The position numbers and the translations under genes were made by a program. Shown here one piece after another: positions 45,001-54,965 of a DNA stretch of 64,000 nt (its first letter is position 1; each line of letters opens with the position of its first letter). The notes under the pieces were generated by a model. That model did no database searches. It saw only the letters and a program-made list of their open reading frames with translations, and was not told the origin of the DNA. The DNA is from Ophiobolus disseminans (Eukaryota > Ascomycota > Dothideomycetes > Pleosporales > Phaeosphaeriaceae): the NCBI GenBank assembly GCA_010093685.1, contig MU006227.1, positions 374,154 through 438,153 of the forward strand. The letters run 5' to 3'.

Positions 45001-46107
45001 GGCTTATTGCAGGTCATTGTACCTGAAGACTTCGACACGGCATGGGCATCGTCGCATCTACCACACAAATATGGCGGCCTCAAGGTATGCTTCATATCTC
45101 AAACTATGGAGGCCACCATGCTGCCCAGCACCACGGAGACGACAAAGACGAAGCCTCCGCTCGCCTCACAGGGTCCAAGCTTGTCCAATCTGTTTCGACC
45201 ATCGCGCTCCGCCACTGCTTTTTCTGGCCCAACTCTCAGACTCAACGACTATATTGAAGCGCGGCCAAAGGCGAATCACCGTAAAGAAAAGTACTCCGGT
45301 AGAATCGGTCTAAAGGTAACGAAAGGAAGCGACCCGTGTTTAATCATGTCAACGCACATCATCACAGAGGCGATACTAGCAAAATCGCATCGTTCGGCAA
45401 TCTTTGGGCGTGGCCGAGATCGCTTTGAAAAACTCGACATCGACTGGAATGAGCATGTCGAAGTATGGGCTGGCAATGAAAAGATCGGTACCGTCGCGAA
45501 AACTTTTGACGAGGAAGCCGACATCTACCCAAATGGCTTCCACCACGACGTTACACTCATCAAGCCTGCCTCCGCTGCGTCGGTCAAAGACATTTTGTCT
45601 CCCATGGCTGACCTTGGCTGGCTGAACCGCAAGTCATGGAATTCTCTCCGCCAACATCCATCAACGGTTAAGATCCTGGGTCCGACGGAAGTTCACCGCT
45701 CAGCGAAAAGCATCAAATGCAGCCGTCCGTCTGAGATCCTTGTTGTAGGCGAAGGCATCTTCCTCAACCAGACGGCCGCAGCTGGGAATTCGAAGTCGCT
45801 GAAGGATCACGATATGTCTATATGGAAGACACTCATTTCACGCGCCGTTTTGTACCGCGTGTATCCTGACTTCGATCCTCCCAGTGGGTATAGTGGCGTG
45901 GCACTCTACGCCGATGGCACAAGGGAGGACGGGACACCAGGTCCGGGTATCGTAGGCTTCCAGAGCTTCGTGCAGAGAAGTGGACATGTGCAGAATTTCA
46001 ACATGGAGGGGCCAGCACTGGATAGAAGACTGCAGCTTGGTCGGGTTGCGTTCTACGGGGCTTTCGAGGTGCCGGAGGAGTTGAAGAGGGAGTACACGAT
46101 TGTGTAG
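42022..46107 (+). CDS. Mosaic regulator: RRM, GATA finger, bZIP basic region, PHD-like finger and protease-like C-terminus
   Basis: A single intronless frame encodes 1361 aa from the ATG at 42022. The RRM at about residues 124-205 ([49 protein letters not shown]) is the Whi3/Scw1 type. The GATA finger at about 285-335 ([15 protein letters not shown], then [20 protein letters not shown]) is C-x2-C-x17-C-x2-C and AreA-like. A bZIP basic region at about 460-490 ([20 protein letters not shown]) has little leucine zipper after it. A PHD-like finger lies at about 532-573 ([29 protein letters not shown]). The C-terminal 450 residues are unlike any regulator I know and may be a chymotrypsin-like fold, with His 1112, Asp 1176 and Ser 1291 as candidate triad. 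A fused neighbour-gene artefact is unlikely, since no stop or splice signal interrupts 4.1 kb. The function is unknown. Confidence 0.88.
   Translation: [1361 protein letters not shown]
42280..42339 (+). repeat. Five 12-bp tandem units inside the mosaic gene
   Basis: Units begin at 42280, 42292, 42304, 42316 and 42328 and are variants of GCTCACAAATCA and NNTTTCGAATCA. They keep the frame and encode [16 protein letters not shown] and AFEW just before the RRM. Confidence 0.85.
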
Positions 46108-46551
46108 TCAGAATCCCTGAGAATTCATCAACTAGAGTCGCTTGTTACCAGCATGATAAAGACCTATCTCTTGACCTCGTGTAGTGTTTTCGCAGGTGGA
46201 AAATGTGGTGCAGTGTGATGAGCCGCGTGAATCTCGTGTCTTATCGATAAGCACAGGCGCTTACGTCGGCCAATCGTGACCTCAACCGCAGCCACCATGC
46301 ATCTTCGCACAGCCTCAGCCTCGAGCGAAAGTAGGCAAAATGGCAGCCTTCCGAGTCCCTATTCGCGCAGTCGCGCAGTTTGATCTCTCACTAACTCTAT
46401 ACCACCTCATTGGCCTTTCCCGTCTTGAAGACGTCTCGTCACATCCACGACGGCCTGGCTGACAGGACAGAAAGCTGGAGCTACCCAGAGCGACTAGAGC
46501 AATTGGCGAACGTCCGAACCGACTCTTGCTGTATATAGATTCATTAGAACA
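46108..46551. other. Intergenic region
   Basis: This holds the 3' end of the mosaic gene and the promoter of the gene at 46552. A minus frame at 46315-46731 is a shadow. Confidence 0.5.
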
Positions 46552-48005
46552 ATGTCTCGTATAAGCCCGGCCCCTGATGACAGTCGAATCGATCTTGCCT
46601 ACGCGCTTGGCTTCCCAAACTATCCTACCAACCCCACGGCCGAACCGTACCTGAACTACATCACAAACCGATACATTGGCAGAGGCACAGTGGAAGGATA
46701 TCTGAAGCTGGTTGTACATGTTGTGCAGCACTTCCAGGTGGTGGATAACGACAAGTCATTGCCAGTCAAGAGCATTCAGAGTCTCCTGGATAGGCTGTGT
46801 ACCTCCACCAACGAGTACTTCGTAGACACCAATGCTGGCAGCCAAACAAGACGCGACGATGTGGAAGATACTGTGATGTACATAATTGGAGTGTGGACTC
46901 TTCTCCTCAGCTCCTTCGTGCACCTGCCATTTGCCGGTGGTGCCCGCAAGATTGCATTAGCATACAGTATCCGCGCGCAGGAAACGTCTGCCGCTCCGCC
47001 CTGTCACCCATACGAGGAGTCTGTGTCTGGTTTGATCAAAGGAAGTGGTCTACTGCCCGGTCCAGGCCAATGGGCATTGCCGGAGAGCAATGACAAGGGT
47101 GCAGACCTCCAGACAGCAATACAGCTTATGGCCATGCTCAAAAAGGCACCAACATCCAGCGTCGTCTCCGCACCAAGTCTGATTAGCTCAGCATCATCGC
47201 TGCACAAGCTCGACTCTTCCGGATATAACGACACCCGCATGTCTCTCCGCTTCCTAGACGACCTTGATTCCGTAGAATCACTACACGTCGCAGCTACGCA
47301 CCTGAACGCCCACACACTCGGTGTTTTCGGAGCGGTAGATGTCGTATGGACCCACAACGTGTCGCGACACATGCTATTGTGCAAGCGTGGCGGCCGGCAC
47401 GTTATGGAATTATTTGCACTGCCCAGTGCTCTTAGTGCGTCTACTTTGACGTCAGACACTGTTGGCATTACTTCAGAATATGCACAGGAGGTCACAGAAT
47501 CATATAGCATCCTCTTCAATGCTCGATCCGAACTCCCACGACATGCTAAACTGGGAAAATATTTCGGATTTGGCCGATTCTGCTGGTGCTGGCCATGCTC
47601 CTCCCTTCGCTACAGGCATCGAGCCATCGCCGCGTATCGAAAGCATAGCGAGAAAAAAACTCGAGGGGCGAAGAGGAATCAGACCTCTCATGCAAGTGAA
47701 TTTGACCCTATGCTCATCGAGTTGGTGGAGAATGAGCCATCGGACTGGACACCCGAGCTCTTCCCTTCGCTCTGGTCGCGCATTGTGGTGCTTGAAGAGC
47801 ATCTACTGAGTGCGAAACCTTGGAACATATGGATCTTGTTCCGTGACAAGAGAGATACGCTGCAGTTTTGGACCTTCTTGTGAGTATTCGTATATGCGAC
47901 TATAGAAGTTGTACTGATTTAAACAGGTTCGCTACAATTGTTGTAATGCTGACGTTCGTTCAAATCATCCTTGGTGTTGCGCAAGTCGTTGGCTCGTTTG
48001 AATGA
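46552..48005 (+). CDS. Fungal protein with a C-terminal membrane anchor, unknown function
   Basis: Exons 46552-47879 and 47927-48005 give 468 aa; the 47-nt intron lies just before the membrane segment. The N-terminus (DLAYALGFPNYPTNPTAEPY, LLDRLCTSTNEYFVD) and the block GRFCWCWPCSSLRYR followed by PSDWTPELFPSLWSRIVVLE are conserved in a fungal family I know only from unnamed proteins. KPWNIWILFRDKRDTLQFWT leads into the final anchor (FATIVVMLTFVQIILGVAQV). Only about 5 residues follow the anchor, so most of the protein should face the cytosol. It lies 388 bp upstream of a CorA-like gene on the same strand. The biochemical role is unknown. Confidence 0.8.
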
Positions 48006-48393
48006 ACTTTTGTTCTCTGCGAGTTGAATGCGACAACGAAGACTGGCCATTTTTCTGCAGCGATCAACCGTTCATGGATGATATGAGAGATGGTCTCCGC
48101 CAAGTTATGTTCCAAAAAAATAGACCGTCCGCGATAATCGTCAAGGCTGCCGGTCTGCACCAGCTTGCTGCACATTCGCTTATGTGGCGATGCTACTGGT
48201 TCCACCGAGCATCGCATCGTCCGAACTCGCAATATATAGCTTTCTTCAGCCTTGCACCGCCCTCAACGCTAGGCAGCATTCCAGACGATCTTTACCTACA
48301 TTCGCATCGTCTCAAGATTACAATTCACGTTCTAGCCAAATTGACTAATTATTGTTTGGTCACTTACTCGCTGTGGTCTCATTAGCTGCCAGA
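48006..48393. other. Spacer between the anchored protein and the CorA-like gene
   Basis: A plus frame at 48002-48385 (127 codons) overlaps the upstream stop in another phase and has no motif. The stretch is best read as a 3' end plus a promoter. Confidence 0.5.
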
Positions 48394-50063
48394 ATGACTC
48401 CTCCTCGGAGCGCCGCAGAGTATCGTCAAGCTATTCTCAAATTCGGATCACGCTCGTACACGCGATCAATACTACATGGCTACATCTATCGCTTCCTAGT
48501 GGAACTTCTTCGAGACAATGACGCTGATCTGGCGCGCAAGTTTCCCAATCTTGATCACTACGAGATCGCTCACGTTACCAAATACGACGCTACTACACCA
48601 TCGCCTCCGTGCCAGATCTCGCGCTATTCTTACTCGCAGTTGCAACAGATAGCCGAGACTACACTCCCCAATAATCAGCAAGGACACGTCCTCTTCCTGT
48701 GCGGCCACTTATCTGGATCCTGGGTTTCCACTATAGGTGCAAAGTACGGCATCGTTCCTGAGTTCTTCAGAAAACACATCCATCTGTGGCGCTCCGCGGA
48801 AGGTCCTGTACTCTACGCCATCCCTAGATTACCGTCAGCTACTTGTCGGAGTTTGTCTCTTCGCATCAACACACAAGGCTACTCCATGCTACCTTTGAAT
48901 GGCCTCTCCCTGGTCGGAAGAGCCAAACTTCTGCCCGATGAATTCGAAGCCAACCCATCACGCTTAGCCGCAGCTCCAGGGAGCTCGTATGTGCGCGGTC
49001 ATGCATATCTCAGCAACTCGCAATTCCTGATCGAGCAGGAGATCTCCATCACGATCCAGGCGGAAGAGAGTGGTGGATGGACAGGTCAGTCAATGCACAT
49101 CTCCAAGTTTCATGGCTTTGCTCCTCACCCATAATAGCCGTATTATGGTCGGATGTCGGCAACCGCCCCCTCTCCCAGAGCCTAGATTTCCACCGCTTCA
49201 TCGCCCACCTAACAGCCTGCTCCAAAACCGGCTTCAGCAGCATTCGCTTCATCCCACCATCCCTCGTGGGCAGAGACTCCGACGTCTGTGATGACGCTCT
49301 ACCCTTTCTCCCATCCCTCCACCCAACCTCCAACGACCCCTCCCTCATCCAATCCGCCACACACCTTCCCCACGAGCACCACCTCCTCGTCGATCCCACC
49401 ATCGCCGCCCTCGACCCCATGTACGCCCTCACTCCAATCTTCGCCTTCGCCGCCGCCACCGAAAACGAAATCCTCGGCACAGTATCCAAGCGCTACGAAC
49501 TCATCAGCTCGACGCGCTGGGACCCGAAGCACAGCGTGGATTACATGGAGCAACTCATCCTGCATAAACACCTCTTAGACGAACACGCGTTTCGGCATGA
49601 AGAAGTGCTGAGATTTCTGGCCCAGGAGGACTTTGTACGGTTTGAAAGCAATCTGAGCCCTGAACATGCAGTCATAGCTCGCAAAGCTAAACAGTCGTTA
49701 AAAGAAGACTTCGAATTCCTGCTCCACCGCTGCAACATTCTCTCCACACGGCACGACGGCGCAATGAACAACCTCGTCGGCCTGACCGCACTCGGAGAAG
49801 CACGCAAGCAAATCCGCCTCGCTACACAAGTCACGAAACTCACTGTGCTGGCGACGGTGTTCTTGCCGCTGTCATTTTGCACGTCAATTTTTGGGATGAA
49901 TTTTGTGGAGCTGGTGGGGCTGCGGGTGTGGGTTTGGGGGCTGGTTACGGTGCTGGTTGGGGGGGTTACGGTGGTGGGGTATGCGTGGGATGAGAGGGGG
50001 GTGTGGGTGGAGGGTGTGAGGAGGTTGTGGGCGAGGAGGGGTGGGGGGAGTGAGGGTGCTTGA
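48394..50063 (+). CDS. CorA-like membrane protein
   Basis: Exons 48394-49084 and 49138-50063 give 538 aa, joined across a 53-nt intron. The C-terminus has the CorA pattern: long charged helices (EHAVIARKAKQSLKEDFEFL, HDGAMNNLVGLTALGEARKQ), a first membrane segment LTVLATVFLPLSFCTSIFGM containing the GMN signature (FGMNF), a second segment VWGLVTVLVGGVTVVGYAW, and a short basic tail. CorA proteins are divalent-metal channels, chiefly for Mg2+. The large N-terminal domain is fungus-specific and many such proteins have unknown transport activity. The ATG at 48394 is used because the frame before it has no better start. Confidence 0.85.
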
Positions 50064-50402
50064 TGGTGGTGGGTTGGCGGTTTGAGGAATGTCCTAGTAT
50101 GTTATGTCAGAGCCATGCACGTAGCTGTCCTCTTTGCTAGAGCGGTATCCAAACTCTATGTCTGCGTCACTTGCAAGGACAAAAGGGTTGTGAATGATCC
50201 AGCTCATAAGCCGTCATGAATGCTATTATCATTATCGTCTTCGTCTATACTAATTCATCATCCCGGAACAATAATGCCCTCGTCGCATATACCTCCAAAC
50301 CGGATCCATGTATGCAAATGTACAAGCGAACGCATCCCTCCTGAGTAAAAACATGCCTGCGCAATGTATGAAGTCGTATCCTAGAACTCGAGAAAACGAT
50401 CT
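50064..50402. other. Convergent 3' region
   Basis: Nothing coding is seen. This is the shared 3' side of the CorA-like and Pir-type genes. Confidence 0.5.
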
Positions 50403-51289
50403 CTAGAGCACCAGCGCAGCGCCGAATATGACAACGAAAGCAGCGAACATGGAGCCGCGCGCCACGCCAAAAGACGTCGATGCCGCGCCGCCAGCTGGAG
50501 GCGCATCCGCCGCGCCCGTCGCTGAAGAAGCAGGTCTGCTGACTGAAAGTGTAGCTGATCCAGACAGAGTTTGCGACACCGATCCCGTCGCAATGACACT
50601 CGCATTCGGCATGCCCGTAAACGACGCACTGGGCCCAACAGCGCTCTTGCTAACCGTGCTGACCTGCCCGGTAATAGTGACCAAACTGCTCTGCACACTC
50701 GCCACGGGCACACTACTGCTGCTGGCCACGACGACGACACTCGAACTAGCGACCGAGGGCGTTGGCTTAGGCGGAAACGTGACCTGGATGCGAATCTCCT
50801 CGCACTGCGCGCCGATCCACTCGTCGTAGAGATTATAGAAACCCCCGGAAGAGCACTGCCACCAGCGCGTCGAGCCGCCGATCGCCAGAGAGCCATTTGT
50901 GCAGATAGAGAAGCCGCCCGTGTAGAGCGCGCCCGCTTGTGGGGGTCCGTCGAATTGGAATTGGCGGTTGGCGACGACGGAGCCGGTGCGGGCGTCGCGG
51001 TCGCGCAGGATGCCGTCTTTGAGCGTGCAGACGAGGGCGCCGTCGGCGGCCTGGGATGCGTTAGTAAGGAAGAAGTGGTGGTGAAGGGTGGTTGAGAGGG
51101 GAGACGTACCTCCATTGCGCTCTCGCGTTTCTTGTGTCCGACCTTCAACGTGCCTATCGTAAAGTTCCCACTCGCATTCAATTCGCACCCGGACGGCGGC
51201 GCAGACGACGGCGCGATTCCCTCCGGCGGGCCCTGAGCCAGCGTGGACGCGGCCAGGAAGAGCGGAGCAGCAGCAACGAGTAGACGCAT
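50403..51289 (-). CDS. Pir-domain cell wall protein with GPI-type tail
   Basis: Exons on the minus strand are 51289-51110 and 51050-50403, giving 275 aa across a 59-nt intron. The signal peptide is MRLLVAAAPLFLAASTLAQ. The four-cysteine Pir C-terminal domain follows: ALVCTLKDGILRDRDARTGS, VANRQFQFDGPPQAGALY, FSICTNGSLAIGG, WWQCSSGGFYNLYDEWIG and AQCEEIRIQV. Pir proteins bind wall beta-1,3-glucan, usually through internal Gln-containing repeats. None is seen here; instead a Ser/Thr/Val-rich stalk and a C-terminal hydrophobic tail (FAAFVVIFGAALVL) suggest GPI anchoring. A wall or plasma-membrane surface role is inferred. Confidence 0.88.
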
Positions 51290-52084
51290 GATTCCTTATC
51301 TCTATTCTTTCTGAAACGTGATACGGTAGTCGACGACAGTAGTAATGAGTCCAAGTTCCCAGCGCACAAGACGTGTAAGAATGACCAAGTTCAGTTCGCC
51401 GCCAGGAAGGAAAAAGGGAAGAGATGCGAAGTAGCAAGAAAAGAGGAAGAGACAAAAAGTCGTTGGGTGAAGGCGCGTCTTTTTTAGTTGGTGCAACCAC
51501 GACCCGCCATTTCCTGCAAGGCGGAGGCCAGCGCCAACCCAAGTTGTACCTGCAGATCCGGCGCTGCGTTGGGTTAGCACCACCCACCCGCGCCCAGAAA
51601 GTGCGGCCGTGCGTCGGCGTTAGATGAGCGTTGATATCAGAGGGACCGGGGTAGGATGCAGATTAATCTGTCCTCCAAGCTATTGGCGACTCGATGCAGG
51701 AAATAGGGATGGATAAATTGACGTTTGTTTCGTTTGTAAGTGTCAGTGTGTGTTATGGTGGGGGAACGTGCTCGAGTGTTTCGGACGGGCAGCCACACTC
51801 GGCGCGACAAGCCAGTGCAGGTACCCGCCACTTGTGTACCGGTACCCGCCACTAACATTTCCCACGCCCGGGGCTGGAGCGACACCACAACAGCAGGCGT
51901 GCCACGTCGCATTCGATTCGCGAGACATTGCATGTTGGCTCGTTGATGCGACTTGTCCTCACCGAATTCTTCGCGTGTGGCACTGTTGTTCACGGATCGC
52001 AGACGAAAACACCGAGATCGTACTGTGCAGATTGCGCATCTTGAGAATCATGGTAGCATTAATGCACTATGCGGCTGGGAACCA
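51290..52084. other. Intergenic region of 0.8 kb
   Basis: This is the promoter of the Pir-type gene and the 3' end of the gene at 52085. GTACCCGCCACT occurs twice near 51822-51853. No coding frame is supported. Confidence 0.45.
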
Positions 52085-54537
52085 CTACACATAGCCCCCA
52101 GACTGACCGTTGCCAGGCCGATGTGTATACAAATCGTCCGACGCGGCCCTTACAGCTGCGCCATTGGCCTGCTGTTGGATATTGTACATTAGCAAGATTT
52201 CCTCCTGCGAGCCGGGCTGTGGAGCGCTTGGGGCCTGCGATGGTGCACCACTTGGCTGGTTCAGACGGTGCATCATCGCCGCCCTCGCCTCTTCACAAAC
52301 ACGCTTGATCGCAAAGCTTTGCACCTGCGCAGCTCGCGCGTGGAGGGCAGGCAACTCTGCTCGATCCCGCTTGTTCAGATCTGGATGGTTCAAAACGCCT
52401 GGCTTGTACGTGTCGCTGCATAACGCTGGCAGCAGCTTACACACATCCTCAGCCCCATGCATCGCCTCTAGGAACAAAAACTTGTACCAGCCAGCGCGAT
52501 TGAGCGCAGGTATGTATGTCGCGTAAGTGCTGCTCGCTGAAGGCGGTGAGGCAACGACTTTCAGGTCCTGGGCGTGCGAGTGCTGGTTGAAGTTCCACAC
52601 AGGTGTCAACGAAGGCTGCACAGGTACCATGACGTGCGGAACACCCTCAAGACTCCACATGTGTGCAAGAGCAGTGTAGTTGTTAAACGAGAACAATTCT
52701 GGCGATATTAGCCCACATCACTTCACATATCGTTTCTGTACTTACGGTATGCTTCTTGATTCAGCTCGATCCAACTTCTCAATACCTTCGGTGCCTCCAA
52801 CAAACCTGTATTTTGTGGCTCGAACTTTCGGTCAAGCGCATCAAACACCAAATCTGCCAAGATATAGAACTCGCGAGTCGGCTGCTCAGTAGTAGCATCT
52901 GCAAATCGCCACGGGTCCGCCAATGGCATGCTACTGGCGCTGACTGCACGTCGGGGAACAGAGAATCTTCTCGAGGGCGAATTCGCCTGTGCGCCCTGGG
53001 GATTATATGCTTGATACTGCGACGTTGACCCAGGCTGGTCGTTTCCTGGAGCTTTTGGACCACCAAGACTAAGATTTCCCAACTCGGCTGGCAGTTCTGC
53101 GATGAACTCAGTCGGAGGAGCCTTGTCCGGAGCTGCATGCTGAGATCCAGGTGTTGGTGGCTGACTTGGTTTCGATCCAATGTTTAACGGAGCTTGTGGT
53201 TGCGCATACATTTGCTGCTGGGTTCCAGGCGTCGGTGGCTGACTTGGCATAGATGAGATGTTTGACGGAGCTTGTGGCTGGGCATACATTTGCTGCTGAG
53301 ATCCGGGCGTCGATGGCTGACTTGGTTTCGACCCTAGGTTTGGCGGAGCTTGAGGTTGCGCGTACATCTGCTGCTGAGTTCCAGGCGTCGGTGATTGACT
53401 TGGCTTCAAAGCGATATTCAGCGGAGCTTGTGGTTGCGCATACATCTGCTGTTGTGGTGGAGGGCTAACAGAATGTGGGGATTGAGGGACATTCATTGGA
53501 GACGGTGCGTTCCACTGCTGCTGCTGGCCCTGCAGGATCGGAGGTGATGGCACTGGCTGGTAGGGTGGCTGTGATACCATTGGTGTCTGGAAAGGCTGCT
53601 GAGCACCAGGTGGGCTGTGGGGTGGTTGCTGTGGATGAGCATCGGGCGGCGGCTGCTGTGGCTGTGACGGATGTCTCCATGATGGATTTTGCGCTACTGG
53701 CTTATTAGGAGGTATCACTGGCGACACATCTCCCATATGGGGCGCTTGGCTGGGGTGAGGATGTCCAGGACCCGGCGTGGTGCCTACGACGCCGCTTTGC
53801 TGCCCGTCAAATTGCCCAGTCTGCCACTGCTGCGGATTCTGTTGATACTGCCCCTGAGGCGGCCCATGTTGCCCATATGCTCCTTGCGGAGGAGGTGCTT
53901 GCTGGTCAGAACCCGCGTGGTCATGATTGTATGTTGTCGCATTGGGTGGTGTAGCCTTCGGTGGTGGAGGGTTCGGTGGCGGTGCGCCTGGTGGTTGAGC
54001 GCTTTGCGTAGGAAAGTAGGTGCCTGTAGACTGCCCCGACTGGCCTGACGCTGGCGTCCCGTAGTTGGAAGCTGGCGGAAATGGTGACTGCTGAGGAGCG
54101 GAATACGTAGTCGGTGTTTGCGCTTGGGCTGGTGGCGGCCCGGGTGGCTGTTGCCATGGCCGCTGCTGAGGTTGTGGGCTATACGCCTGGCCCTGCTGCG
54201 GTGGGGCTTGTTGCTGATACCCTCCTTGGGGTTGAGTGTGTTCTTGATAGTTCTGATAGCTCTGCAAATGCTGGGGCGGTCCGCCAGCTGCCGGTTTCCC
54301 TCCGAGCTTCGAGCTTATCGTCTTGCTTAGTTTGTTGAACATGGGCTTGCCCGTCGTTACGGCCTGGTTCATCATCTGTCCAAAAGCACCACCTCCAGCT
54401 TTATGGCCATGGGCCGGATGACCTGCGTTTGGTGCGCCTGCCTGCCCATAGCCTTGCTGCTGCTGGCCGGGTGGGGGTGTTCCCTGGGTAGGTGGAGCAT
54501 AATTCCCTGGTGGCGGCATGGAGCCATAGTTCGACAT
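52085..54537 (-). CDS. Pro/Gln/Gly-rich protein with conserved C-terminal domain
   Basis: Exons on the minus strand are 54537-52746 and 52698-52085, giving 801 aa across a 47-nt intron. Residues 1-530 are low complexity (Pro, Gln, Gly, Tyr) with one basic amphipathic stretch (MMNQAVTTGKPMFNKLSKTI) and 26-residue repeats at about residues 355-450. The C-terminal 260 residues look folded: DPWRFADATTEQPTREFYIL, LEAPKVLRSWIELNQEAYQL, then FSFNNYTALAHMWSLEGVPH and WYKFLFLEAMHGAEDVCKLL. I do not recognise this domain. The Pro/Gln-rich part would suit a scaffold or phase-separating protein, which is inference only. Confidence 0.8.
53189..53460 (-). repeat. 78-bp tandem repeats within the Pro/Gln-rich gene
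   Basis: Units begin (plus coordinates) at 53189, 53267 and 53345, with a partial copy at 53423 and a degenerate copy before 53189. Each starts GGAGCTTG on the plus strand and encodes 26 residues of the form QQQMYAQPQAP.. ..KPSQPPTPG. Exact 78-bp spacing keeps the frame. Confidence 0.9.
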
Positions 54538-54965
54538 TACGTGATACTATTCGATATCGCAATCAGAGAGCTTAAATGTATACAACTGCGATAGATGTGC
54601 TGGTGATCCTAAACGAGGCTGCAGGACGTAAGACGGCCAGAGCCCTCAGCCGCAAGTGCTTGGCATAGTGGATTTGAACATCTTCGTAGGTTAGCGCTGA
54701 CCATGTTCAAGTTAGTCTGGCGATCAAAAAGTCTTGAAACCACGACATGCATGTAAACATGTCCATGGTGTTGAATGCACGACGACGTTGATGTCATGCT
54801 GCCCAGAGATGTTCGCGGAAGAGACGGCAAGAGCCTTGGGTCCGGTGTCAGGGTCTGTGGCGCGGTGACGCTACAAGTGCCACACCATTGCAGCCTTCGC
54901 TACCCCACATCAACACATCTTCCAAAGGTGCTTCAACTTACGCCAGACTCAAACCGGCATCGCTC
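54538..54965. other. Divergent promoter region
   Basis: 428 bp separate the ATGs of the Pro/Gln-rich gene and the F-box gene. No coding frame or clear TATA box is seen. Confidence 0.45.

Noticed and set aside
47462..47809. Alternative frame inside the gene at 46552, considered as evidence of a double frameshift
   Set aside because: The main frame carries family blocks (CWCWPC, WTPELFPSLW) through this region, so no frameshift is needed.
48002..48385. 127-codon frame overlapping the stop of the anchored-protein gene
   Set aside because: No homologous motif; sits in the spacer between two well-supported genes.
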